This document shows positions 1-7,319 of a stretch of 64,000 nt of DNA, piece by piece. Source of the stretch: CBDATA01 sp965215615 (lineage in GTDB: Bacteria; Acidobacteriota; Vicinamibacteria; Marinacidobacterales; Marinacidobacteraceae); the NCBI GenBank assembly GCA_965215615.1, contig OZ244068.1, positions 1,116,001-1,180,000 on the forward strand, in the 5' to 3' direction. The translations under genes were made by a program, and so were the position numbers. The first letter of the stretch is position 1, and each line of letters starts with the position of its first letter. The notes beneath the pieces are model-generated. The model was not told where the DNA came from. It searched no databases and saw nothing but the letters and a program-made list of their open reading frames with translations.

Positions 1-326
1 CGGGCGAGTCGCTGGAGCGCCCGCAGCAACTGCCCGTCCTCGTCGGGGAGCACCCGCAGGACGGCGATGAACGCCGGAACCACGTCGCGCTGGTCCCGTT
101 CCACCAGAGTGGCGAGAGCGCGGGTTCGCCCCGGCCCCGGCCTCCCGAAGAGTGCCGAGCGGACCAGTTGCTCAACCTGGCGAAAATCGGATGGCCCGAA
201 TCGATCGCCGAAGGGATCCTCTCCGAAAGTTTCTCCAAAAGGGTCGCCCGGCTCCTGCGGAAACGGCTGTCCCGCAGCGACTGCCGGAAGCAACCCGATC
301 AGCAGGAGAAAGGACAGGAGACGCAT
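1..326 (-). CDS. Secreted protein, partial (C-terminus outside window)
   Basis: The reading frame starts at an ATG at 326 and runs off the left edge, giving 108 visible codons. Residues 1-19 form a typical Sec signal peptide (MRLLSFLLLIGLLPAVAAG) ending in an AxA-like cleavage site. It is followed by a Pro/Asp/Phe-rich linker with repeated DPFG/ETFG/DPFGDRFG units. The visible end (DVVPAFIAVLRVLP) looks like one HEAT-type helix pair, so an exported helical-repeat protein is possible, but this is inference. It lies 5 bp downstream of the stop of the sugar kinase on the same strand, so the two are probably cotranscribed. Function unknown. Confidence 0.55.
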   Translation of the reverse strand, partial: MRLLSFLLLIGLLPAVAAGQPFPQEPGDPFGETFGEDPFGDRFGPSDFRQVEQLVRSALFGRPGPGRTRALATLVERDQRDVVPAFIAVLRVLPDEDGQLLRALQRLA

Positions 327-331
327 CGCGG

Positions 332-1246
332 TCACGATAGCGGATCGCCTCCGGCGGGTTGCCACGGCCGCTCCGGCAGGCCGCCGAGACGCTGCGCACA
401 AGCCGCTCCGAGCGCGTTGCCCTCGAGCAGTTGCTGGCGGAGGTCGCCGCCCGCGAGACGCTCGGCGAGGAACCCGGCCGCGAAGGCATCTCCCGCTCCG
501 GTGGTGTCGCGGACTCCGAGGATCGGCACCGGAGCCGGAGCCCGGTCGTCTTCGCTCCCGAGGGTTTCGGCACCATCCTCGCCGAGCTTGACGATGACCA
601 GCGAACCGCCGGCGGCCGCCCGGGTCAGCGCGCCCTGGCGGTCGTAGAGATCGAGTTCGAGGCGGTTCACGAAGACTCCGGTGGAGCAGGCGACCAGCGC
701 CTCGAACCCCGGCCGACGGGCGAGCCTCTGGTCATATCCGAAATCCCAGAAGATCTCGCCCGGAACGCCACGCCGGGCAAGCGTGCGGAGCGCGCCGAGC
801 CAGGTTTCCGGCGAGCGGGGCGAGGTCGCGAGGTAAAGGGTGTCCTCGGTGCTCACCGCGTCCTTGCGGAGCAGTGCGCGGACGAGGCGTTCCTCCAGTT
901 CGGAGTTCACCCCGTCGTAGGTGGCGAACGCGCGATCCTCTCCGCACGAGAGGCAGGCGGTGACGGCGTGTGGTTCGCCGCTTCGCCGCAGGTTCCGGAA
1001 CTCGATACGCTCGGCGCGGAGGGTGGCGGGGGCGCGGGGGGGCAGCGCCGACAGCAGCGAAACCGGGACTCCTTCCGAACAGGCCCACGCCGAAGTGATC
1101 AGCGCGCCGCCGCCAAAGGTGCGGGTGAAATCCGGGGTGCGGATCTCCTCGCCGGGCCGGGGCAGTCGCTCGAGACCGGCGAAGATGATGTCTTCGAAAG
1201 CGTCGCCGGCGACCACCAGTCGCTTCGAGGGAAGGGGCGGACTCAT
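332..1246 (-). CDS. PfkB-family carbohydrate kinase
   Basis: A 304-aa ribokinase/PfkB-fold kinase, expected to phosphorylate a sugar or nucleoside with ATP in the cytoplasm. The C-terminal signature DTTGAGDAFAAGF carries the anion hole and catalytic Asp of the family. The N-terminal half has the expected Gly-rich substrate region (RTFGGGALITSAWA) and the acidic start VVAGDAFEDIIF. I chose the ATG at 1246 because the upstream in-frame start at 1294 adds a low-complexity Gly/Pro stretch and reaches to the edge of the repeat element at 1293. The substrate cannot be told from sequence; ribokinase- or adenosine-kinase-like members share this layout. It appears to be first in a leftward operon with the secreted protein downstream. 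Confidence 0.88.
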   Translation of the reverse strand: MSPPLPSKRLVVAGDAFEDIIFAGLERLPRPGEEIRTPDFTRTFGGGALITSAWACSEGVPVSLLSALPPRAPATLRAERIEFRNLRRSGEPHAVTACLSCGEDRAFATYDGVNSELEERLVRALLRKDAVSTEDTLYLATSPRSPETWLGALRTLARRGVPGEIFWDFGYDQRLARRPGFEALVACSTGVFVNRLELDLYDRQGALTRAAAGGSLVIVKLGEDGAETLGSEDDRAPAPVPILGVRDTTGAGDAFAAGFLAERLAGGDLRQQLLEGNALGAACAQRLGGLPERPWQPAGGDPLS

Positions 1247-1292
1247 GGCGGAGAGGCTACCCGTTCCCGGAACCAGACCCCCGCCCGCTCCC

Positions 1293-1492
1293 AAGAGGCT
1301 GTGGACAAACTGGCGTGAGCACCGAGACGGGTGAGGCGCCCGACTGACAAGGCGCGTGAGTGAGGAGCCCCCACCGGGAGAACTGGCGCAGCGCTATTTC
1401 GAGCGAAACCGGGCGAAGAGCGAGCCGCCATCGAGTGTTCAGGCGGGATGCTTCGCCCGGCGAATGCCGCGTTCGTTTGTCCACAGCCTCTT
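1293..1492. mobile_element. MITE-like element with perfect 18-bp terminal inverted repeats
   Basis: Positions 1293-1310 (aagaggctgtggacaaac) and 1475-1492 are exact reverse complements, 200 bp end to end. The interior has no convincing gene. The element lies exactly in the gap between two divergent genes, the kinase start at 1246 and the TraB start at 1505. The GGCTGTGGACAAA end sequence resembles termini I associate with IS1182/IS5-like transposons, so a non-autonomous derivative is the likely reading. No clear target-site duplication is visible. Confidence 0.6.
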
Positions 1493-1504
1493 AAACTCCC
1501 CCGG

Positions 1505-2704
1505 ATGCAGGGGGAGCCAGGGGCCGCGACCGATCCCACCGGCGAAGGCCTGGTGCGGAGCATCCGTTCCTCGGAGCGCGAGGTGACGCTCGTGGGAACG
1601 GCTCACATTTCGCCCGAATCGGTGCGTCTCGTGCGGGAAACCATCGAGCAGCTTCGACCGGACGGTGTCTGTATCGAGCTGGACGAAGGTCGCTACGAGA
1701 TGCTGATGCATCCGGAGGCGATCGAGAAGCTGGATCTCCGCGAAGTGATCCGTCAGCGGCGGTTCCTGCCGCTCATGGTCGGGGTTCTGCTCGGTGCCTA
1801 CCAGGCGAGGCTCGGGCTTCGGCTCGGGGTGGAGCCGGGCGCGGAGCTCCGGGAGGCCGCGAAAACGGCGGAGGCAGCGGGCATCCCGGTTCATCTGGTG
1901 GACCGGAACATCCGGACTACGCTGCTGCGCGCCTGGCGGCGTGCCGGCTTCTGGCAGAAGGTTCGGACCCTCTTTCAGGGAGCTGGTCAGGGAGGAGAAG
2001 CGGAGCCGACGGACGAGGATCTGCGGGATCTCCTCTCCCGGGATGTCATCACCCGGCTGGTCGCCGAGCTTGGCGAGACCCTGCCGATGCTCAAGGAAGT
2101 GCTGATCGACGAGCGGGACATCTGGATCGCCGAGCGGGTGCGGGAGATACCGGGGGACCGGCTGGTGGTGGTGGTCGGTGCCGGCCATCTCGACGGCGTG
2201 GAACGGAACCTGTTGCGCGAGAAGCCGCAGGACACCGCGCCGCTCGCCGAACTCCCCCCGAAGGGCGTTCCCGGCCGGTTGCTCGGGATCGGGATTCCGG
2301 CGGTCATCGTCGGGCTGCTGATCTGGACCTGGGCAACCCGGGGAGCGGCGGCCGCATCGGCGGGGTTGATGCTCTGGATCTGGGTGAACAGCATCCCGGC
2401 AGCGCTCGGTGCGGCTCTCGCGCTCGCCCATCCGCTCACCATCCTCGCGGCGCTCCTCGCGGCGCCTTTCACGAGCCTGACTCCGGTGCTGGGAGCGGGG
2501 TACGTGACCGCCTTCGTTCAGGCGTGGGTCCGTCCTCCGAGAGTCCACGAGCTCCGTTCGCTCCGCTCGGATGCGCTCCACCCGCGCGCCTGGTACCGGA
2601 ACCGGGCGCTCCGGATCGCCCTCGCGTTCCTGCTGCCGACCATCGGGAGCGCCATCGGCACCTTCGTGGGCGGCTCCTGGCTGCTCGGCGGCGCGTTCTC
2701 CTGA
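1505..2704 (+). CDS. TraB/PrgY-family protein with C-terminal membrane domain
   Basis: A 399-aa protein. The N-terminal half has the TraB/GumN signature (VTLVGTAHISPESVRLV near the start, then CIELDEGRYEML) and conserved basic/acidic patches. The C-terminal third holds several hydrophobic segments (IPAVIVGLLIWTW, LMLWIWVNSIPAALGAALALAHPL, ALAFLLPTIGSAIGTFVGG). This matches the TraB family founded by the Enterococcus pheromone-shutdown protein and found widely in bacteria, archaea and mitochondria; a protease-like or peptide-binding role at the membrane is proposed for it. The ATG at 1505 is preferred because an earlier in-frame start at 1448 falls inside the inverted-repeat element. No operon partner is evident. 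Confidence 0.85.
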   Translation: MQGEPGAATDPTGEGLVRSIRSSEREVTLVGTAHISPESVRLVRETIEQLRPDGVCIELDEGRYEMLMHPEAIEKLDLREVIRQRRFLPLMVGVLLGAYQARLGLRLGVEPGAELREAAKTAEAAGIPVHLVDRNIRTTLLRAWRRAGFWQKVRTLFQGAGQGGEAEPTDEDLRDLLSRDVITRLVAELGETLPMLKEVLIDERDIWIAERVREIPGDRLVVVVGAGHLDGVERNLLREKPQDTAPLAELPPKGVPGRLLGIGIPAVIVGLLIWTWATRGAAAASAGLMLWIWVNSIPAALGAALALAHPLTILAALLAAPFTSLTPVLGAGYVTAFVQAWVRPPRVHELRSLRSDALHPRAWYRNRALRIALAFLLPTIGSAIGTFVGGSWLLGGAFS

Positions 2705-2728
2705 TCCGGGCGCTTCGGAATCGTCTAT

Positions 2729-2750
2729 CCTTGGCCTTGGTTAGCCAAGG
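2729..2750. promoter_or_regulatory. Palindromic operator upstream of the toxin-antitoxin operon
   Basis: CCTTGGC at 2729-2735 and GCCAAGG at 2744-2750 form a 7-bp inverted repeat, with a nested CCTTGG-TTAG-CCAAGG at 2735-2750. It ends 10 bp before the antitoxin ATG, where VapBC-type complexes bind to repress their own operon. The role is inferred from position; the palindrome itself is directly visible. Confidence 0.55.
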
Positions 2751-2760
2751 AGACCGATCC

Positions 2761-3012
2761 ATGAAGGTCAACATGCATGAAGCGAAGTCACAGCTTTCGC
2801 GCCTCGGCCGCCTCGCGTGGGAAGGCGAGGAGGTCGTCATCGCCCGGGCGGGGGAGCCGTACCTGCGGCTCGAGCCTTACCGGGAACGGCGCGAGCCGCG
2901 TCAGCCTGGCGGATACGAAGGGCAGATATGGATGTCGCCCAACTTCGACGATCCCATCCCGGAACTCGAGGAAGCCATCGAGAACTCGAAGATATTCCCC
3001 GACGAAGATTGA
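2761..3012 (+). CDS. Phd/YefM-type antitoxin of a VapBC-like pair
   Basis: An 83-aa protein. The N-terminus (MKVNMHEAKSQLSRL, then EEVVIARAGEPYLRLEP) is the classic Phd/YefM fold that binds operator DNA. The acidic C-terminal tail (DDPIPELEEAIENSKIF) would wrap around and inhibit the toxin. The ATG at 2761 follows an AGGAGA-like ribosome site and the palindromic operator. Its stop is separated by a single base from the toxin start, typical of translationally coupled antitoxin-toxin operons. In this family the antitoxin is labile and neutralises the PIN nuclease encoded next. Confidence 0.9.
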   Translation: MKVNMHEAKSQLSRLGRLAWEGEEVVIARAGEPYLRLEPYRERREPRQPGGYEGQIWMSPNFDDPIPELEEAIENSKIFPDED

Positions 3013-3013
3013 A

Positions 3014-3394
3014 ATGACGCGGTTCCTGCTGGATACCCACGCCTTGGTGTGGTGGCTGACTGATGTGGCCCTGCTGCGAAGACGCGCCCAGGAGGTGATC
3101 GCGGACCCATGGAACGACATCTTCGTCAGCGCTATCACGGGATGGGAAGTTGCGACGAAGCGAATCCGAGGCACCATGGCGGCTCCGCCAAATCTCGCTT
3201 CCGTGATCGAGACGAAAGGATTCCTGGAACTACCGCTGACTTTCCGTCATGCAGAGCGCGCAGCGGCCCTGCCTTCGCATCATCGTGATCCGTTCGACCG
3301 TTTTCTGGTCGCCCAGGCGCAGATCGAAGGCCTGACGCTCGTCACCCGGGATCAGCGGATTCGGGAATACGAGGTCGAGATTCTCGAAGCCTGA
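3014..3394 (+). CDS. PIN-domain ribonuclease toxin, VapC-like
   Basis: A 126-aa PIN-domain protein. The first acidic residue lies in FLLDTHALVWWL, the second acidic patch in the SAITGWEVATK region, and the C-terminal cluster in HHRDPFDRFLVAQAQ followed by LVTRDQRIREY. This is the subgroup often annotated as type II toxin-antitoxin PIN protein. Known VapC toxins are Mg-dependent RNases that cut tRNA or rRNA. The ATG at 3014 begins one base after the antitoxin stop. All expected acidic positions appear intact, so I see no sign of decay. Confidence 0.9.
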   Translation: MTRFLLDTHALVWWLTDVALLRRRAQEVIADPWNDIFVSAITGWEVATKRIRGTMAAPPNLASVIETKGFLELPLTFRHAERAAALPSHHRDPFDRFLVAQAQIEGLTLVTRDQRIREYEVEILEA

Positions 3395-3396
3395 GT

Positions 3397-4449
3397 TCAC
3401 TCCACCCGGGCGACCACCGCGATCGTCTCGCCCTGGTTCACCGGCGGGGTTCCGAGCAGGATGAGCAGCAGTCCGTCCCCCGGTGCCCGGATATCGTCTA
3501 CCGGTCTCCCGTGGAAGTCCCGGACCACGCCGAGCCGCGCGCCTTCGCGGACATACTGGCCGGCACGCACCCGGGGATCCGGATCCCAGACACCGTCGCG
3601 TTCGCTCCTCGCGTAGAAGCGCTCCTTGACGAAGAGCGGGTTCCGGGTCGGTTCGGGTTCTCCTCCGATCATGTCGAGATCCCGCATCACGCTCAGCACC
3701 CCGTCCACGATCGGGTCTATCCGGCGATCTTCGGCGAGGCCCATCTCTCCCGACTCCACATCGATCGCCGGGATGCCCCGGACGACCGCCGCCGAGCCGC
3801 ACCAGATCGCCCGATCCGCGTCGAGGTCGCCCTGGAACTCGACGATCACGTCGAGCCCGAAGGCGACCGCCATCCTTCTCGACTGCTCGATGACCTCCGG
3901 GCCGCCCGCCTCGGCGTAGTAGCCGGTGTAGGACGGCCGGAGCCATTCGTTCCCGTCGCCCGCGTGGATGTCCATCAGGAAATCCGAGCCGGAGATGACC
4001 TCCTCGGTCAGCACATGGGCGATGCGCTCGGTGAGCGAGCCTTCCGGGTCGCCGGGAAATACCCGGTTCAGGTTCCGCCGGTCGTCCGGGCTGAAGTAGA
4101 TGGTCCGCCCGAGAAACGCCGGCAGGTTGGCCATGTGGACGAGGACCACCGTCCCGCTGATTTCCGCGGGGTCGAGCAGCGGCCGGAGGCGCTGGGTGGC
4201 GAGGATCGGCGCGTACTCCGAGCCGTGGACCCCGGCGATCAGGGTGAGCACCGGGCCCGGATGCGCTCCCTGCGCCACGGTGACCGGGATGAAGGTCCCC
4301 GCGTCCTCCCCGGCGGGGGCGACTTCGATCTGCCCGGAGACCACGGTTCCCGGTGCCGCCTCGATGTCTCCCATGCGGAAGACCTCCTGCTCCCCGGCGG
4401 CCACGTGCGCGAAGCACAGGGCCGCCAGGACGATCCGGACGGACGACAT
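3397..4449 (-). CDS. Secreted succinylglutamate desuccinylase/aspartoacylase-family hydrolase
   Basis: About 350 aa. A signal peptide (MSSVRIVLAALCFAHVAAG) precedes a zinc carboxypeptidase-like AstE/AspA domain. The metal ligands are visible as GVHGSEYAP (His, Glu) and the later LMDIHAGDG (His). The family removes acyl groups from N-acyl amino acids or related amides; export suggests a periplasmic substrate that cannot be named. The gene lies 17 bp downstream of the TonB receptor stop on the same strand, and an alternative GTG start at 4470 overlaps that stop (GTGA). The pair therefore looks translationally coupled, and hydrolysis of an imported ligand is possible. Confidence 0.82.
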   Translation of the reverse strand: MSSVRIVLAALCFAHVAAGEQEVFRMGDIEAAPGTVVSGQIEVAPAGEDAGTFIPVTVAQGAHPGPVLTLIAGVHGSEYAPILATQRLRPLLDPAEISGTVVLVHMANLPAFLGRTIYFSPDDRRNLNRVFPGDPEGSLTERIAHVLTEEVISGSDFLMDIHAGDGNEWLRPSYTGYYAEAGGPEVIEQSRRMAVAFGLDVIVEFQGDLDADRAIWCGSAAVVRGIPAIDVESGEMGLAEDRRIDPIVDGVLSVMRDLDMIGGEPEPTRNPLFVKERFYARSERDGVWDPDPRVRAGQYVREGARLGVVRDFHGRPVDDIRAPGDGLLLILLGTPPVNQGETIAVVARVE

Positions 4450-4466
4450 GGGACCGGTCCCGAAGT

Positions 4467-6848
4467 TCACCGCAAGCCGTCGAAAGAGAGCAGCACCGAG
4501 AAGGTCCGGGGCTGGCCCGGGAAATTGCCGGCGCGCGCGGAGAAGAGCGAGCTGGTTGCGTACTCGGTGTCGAAGGCGTTTTCGAGCTTCAGGGTGACCT
4601 CGGCGAAACGCCCGATCCGCCGATAGGCGAAGAGATCCACCACCGTGAAGGCCGGTGCCTTGATCCCCGCGTAGGGCTCGATCCGCTCTCCGAGGTGGGT
4701 GACCCCGATGCCCGCCGCGGTGTCGAGAAACAGCTCCATCCGGGCGAAGATTCCGAGCGCGTGGGGGGCGGCGTTCGGAAGCGGCTCACCGACTGCACCA
4801 GCGCTTGTGTCCTCGAGGATTTCCGAATCGAGGAACGTGTAGTTCACCGCCGTCTCGAGACGATCGGTGAGTGCTCCGGTCAGCTCGATCTCGAAGCCGC
4901 GGTTTCGCGCCTCTCCCACCTGGAGCGCGGCGTTGTAGTTGTCGCCGTTCGGGCCGAGGTCGGGGTCCGGCCGCAGCACGTTCGTCTTGGTGACGGTGAA
5001 CGCGGCGGCGGTGAGCGACAGCTCCCGGCCGATTTCGGTCTTCACGCCCGCCTCCAACTGGTTCGCGGTTTCCGGCTCGAACGGCCCGTTGGCGTTCGGG
5101 GTCTGCGCCAGGATGCTCGGGCGGTTGAAGCTCGTGGAGTAGCTGCCGTAGAGCGACCAGGCGGCCTCGGGCTTGAACACCAGCCCCACCTTGCCGGTGA
5201 GTCCGCTCTCTTCGGTCGCGAGCGCGTCGCCGCCGGCGAGGCCGGTGTCGTCGTAGGTGTTGTAGCGGCCGCCGCCGACGATGTGGAACGAGTCTCCGAG
5301 GTCCATGTGGTTCTGGGCGTAGAAGCCGAACTGCCGGGCCTCGGCGGTGTCGGTCGGGAAGGTGCTCTCGTCGAGTCCGTAGTCAGGCCCTCCGGTCACG
5401 CCGTATTGCGGGTTGAAGAGGCTGATGTCGGGCACCGGGCCGCCGGCCGCCACCTCCCGCGCCCGGCCGTAGGTGAAGCTGTGGTCCTGCTGGAACATGT
5501 CCGCCCCGAAGAGCAGCCGGTGGGTCGTGGAGCCCAGCCTCACGATCTTGTTGACGTTGAGCACCAGCGCGAGGTCGTCGTTGGTCCGGGTCTGGTCGCG
5601 GAAGTGCCGCCGCATGGTGTTCTCGGGCGTGACGCGGCGTGGCTCGTGGTACTCCTGCTCGCGATCGTATTCGAGATAGCGAACGGTGGCATCCACCGTC
5701 CAGTCGCGGGCGAAGATCTGATCCCAGCGCGCCTGAAACACGTGGGCCTTCAGGGTCGCGAAGTCGGTGGGCTCGGTGGCGGTCCAGGCGATGTCGGTCA
5801 GGAACTCGCCCTCCGGGGTCACCGGAACGCCGCGGAGCCGGTGTCCCGTGAGTTCCTGATCGATGTTCTCGTACTCGAACGAGAGGTTTGCCTGGTCATT
5901 CACCTTGAAAAGCAGGTTGCCGACCAGGTGGACGTTCCGCATCGAGGCGTTCGAGCGGAAGCTGTCGCGGTCGTTCCCGTAGGCGGCGAAGCGGTAGAGA
6001 ACCCGCTCCGAGTCGCCGAGCGGCCCGGTGATCTCGCCGGAGCCGTAGATCTGGTCGTACTGCCCGAAGCGGAGCGTTCCGCGGACTCCGAACTCCTCGC
6101 GGGGCTTTCCGGTCACGAAGTTGACGACCCCGCCGGGCTCGGTCGAGCCGTAGAGCACCGAGGCCGGTCCCTTCAGGATCTCGACCCGCTCGATGTTGCT
6201 GAGCAGGAGCTGGCTCACGCTGAAGCCGGAGTTGTTCACGTCGCCGCCGAGGCTCCCGTACGGGTTGCCGCGCAGGCCGTTGAAGACGAAATCCCGCTGG
6301 GTGAACCCGCGAGCCACGACGCTCGCGTAGGGCGAGCTGGTGAGGCCGGCCACGTTGCGATACACCTGATCCACTTCGGCGGCGACCTGGTCCTCGATCA
6401 GTTCGCGGCTCACCACCTGGATGGATGCCGGGGTGTCGAGAAGCGGTGCCGAAGTCCGCCCCACCACTGCGCTCTCGCGGCGGTAGCCGGGGACTTCGGC
6501 GGTCACCTGGACGTTCTCTTCCACGCCCGCCCGAATCTCGAAGTCGGCGGTGGTGACAGCTCCCGCGGTCACTTCGATCATGCGCTGCTCGGTTCCGAGC
6601 ACGCCCTGCTCCACCACGATCTCGTAGCTGCCGGCAGCGAGGCCGGTGATTTCGTAGCGCCCCTCGGCGTCGGTAGTGGTGGACGCTCCGGTGGCGGGGA
6701 TCCGGATCAGCGCGCCGTTCACCGGAGCGCCGCTATCCCGGAAGGTGACGACACCGCTCACGGTGCCGTCTTCCTGCGCCGTGGCCGGCTGAAGGGTGAA
6801 GGCGACCAGCGCGGCCGCCAGGAAATGAGTGAATTTGGATCGGTACAC
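4467..6848 (-). CDS. TonB-dependent siderophore-type outer-membrane receptor
   Basis: About 793 aa. It starts with a GTG at 6848 preceded by GGGAGG five bases upstream (6854-6859), and this choice leaves a clean signal peptide (YRSKFTHFLAAALVAFTLQ...ATAQ). Domains in order: a carboxypeptidase-regulatory-like beta-sandwich (residues ~22-105), a TonB plug (~130-250, with NIERVEILKGPASVLYGS and EPGGVVNFVTGKP, typical of ferric-siderophore receptors), then a 22-strand-type barrel ending in an aromatic-rich strand (TFSVLLSFDG). It should import a metal chelate or similar ligand using TonB energy. The small CxxCH protein lies upstream and the hydrolase downstream, suggesting a metal-uptake operon. 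Confidence 0.92.
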   Translation of the reverse strand: MYRSKFTHFLAAALVAFTLQPATAQEDGTVSGVVTFRDSGAPVNGALIRIPATGASTTTDAEGRYEITGLAAGSYEIVVEQGVLGTEQRMIEVTAGAVTTADFEIRAGVEENVQVTAEVPGYRRESAVVGRTSAPLLDTPASIQVVSRELIEDQVAAEVDQVYRNVAGLTSSPYASVVARGFTQRDFVFNGLRGNPYGSLGGDVNNSGFSVSQLLLSNIERVEILKGPASVLYGSTEPGGVVNFVTGKPREEFGVRGTLRFGQYDQIYGSGEITGPLGDSERVLYRFAAYGNDRDSFRSNASMRNVHLVGNLLFKVNDQANLSFEYENIDQELTGHRLRGVPVTPEGEFLTDIAWTATEPTDFATLKAHVFQARWDQIFARDWTVDATVRYLEYDREQEYHEPRRVTPENTMRRHFRDQTRTNDDLALVLNVNKIVRLGSTTHRLLFGADMFQQDHSFTYGRAREVAAGGPVPDISLFNPQYGVTGGPDYGLDESTFPTDTAEARQFGFYAQNHMDLGDSFHIVGGGRYNTYDDTGLAGGDALATEESGLTGKVGLVFKPEAAWSLYGSYSTSFNRPSILAQTPNANGPFEPETANQLEAGVKTEIGRELSLTAAAFTVTKTNVLRPDPDLGPNGDNYNAALQVGEARNRGFEIELTGALTDRLETAVNYTFLDSEILEDTSAGAVGEPLPNAAPHALGIFARMELFLDTAAGIGVTHLGERIEPYAGIKAPAFTVVDLFAYRRIGRFAEVTLKLENAFDTEYATSSLFSARAGNFPGQPRTFSVLLSFDGLR

Positions 6849-6954
6849 GTTTGCCTCCCGATTTCCTGCCCTCGACAAAGGGTGCGGGCAGAAACCGCGA
6901 TGGGCCCCACTCGAGGGCATCCCGAAAATCGTCGGGAACGGGGCAGCGGTTTCT
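6849..6954 (-). promoter_or_regulatory. Structured mRNA leader of the TonB receptor, candidate pseudoknot
   Basis: Read on the minus strand, two perfect 9-bp helices interleave. Segment 6954-6946 pairs with 6898-6890 (AGAAACCGC), and 6919-6911 pairs with 6875-6867 (TGCCCTCGA). A small hairpin (CCCGA/TCGGG, 6921-6936) sits in the first loop. The order 5'A-5'B-3'A-3'B is that of an H-type pseudoknot, directly followed by the ribosome site at 6854-6859. I could not match it to a known riboswitch; no B12-box was seen. Regulation by iron or ligand is inference only. Confidence 0.4.
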
Positions 6955-6960
6955 TCGGGG

Positions 6961-7233
6961 CTACGCGGGAGGAGCGCGTGCAGGTCGGCGGAGCGCGCGA
7001 CGGACCGGGGTCCGGAGGGCCTCGAACGCCGCCTCGATCCCCATCGGCGGATCGGGGCGCGAAACGTCGGGTGCGTGCGGGACGACTGCCGTCTTCTGAG
7101 CCGCGTGGCAGACCGCGCACGGCTCTCCAGCTTCGGGTTCTTCGTGCGCGACGACTTCAAGGGGGCCGAACAACAGTGCGAGCGGCAGCAGAAGACCCGC
7201 CAGCGCGCCGAGGGCGCCTCGCATCCGATTCAT
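6961..7233 (-). CDS. Small exported protein with a CxxCH motif
   Basis: A 90-aa protein. It begins with a hydrophobic signal or anchor (MNRMRGALGALAGLLLPLALLFG) followed by HEEPEAGEPCAVCHAAQ. The single CAVCH could bind haem c or a metal. Short exported proteins with one such cysteine motif (DUF2946-like) are often found beside TonB receptors, and this gene lies about 110 bp upstream of one on the same strand. The C-terminal third is Arg/Pro-rich and poorly conserved-looking, so the exact end of the functional region is unclear. A second ATG at 7224 is possible. Role in metal or copper handling is a guess from context. Confidence 0.5.
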   Translation of the reverse strand: MNRMRGALGALAGLLLPLALLFGPLEVVAHEEPEAGEPCAVCHAAQKTAVVPHAPDVSRPDPPMGIEAAFEALRTPVRRALRRPARAPPA

Positions 7234-7319
7234 GGCCAAACAGAATTCTAGTGCCCAGCGGCCATTTCTCGAATTCAACAAAAGATAAAACGATTCCGTG
7301 GCGCACTTTGCTATGCTGA

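Noticed and set aside
6849..6954. Cobalamin riboswitch before the TonB receptor
   Set aside because: No B12-box or the usual conserved core; the interleaved helices differ from the B12 architecture.
4353..7319. A 988-codon plus-strand open frame opposite the TonB receptor
   Set aside because: It is the antisense shadow of a well-supported receptor gene; the translation is Val/Gly/Arg-rich without domains. High GC makes long antisense frames common here.
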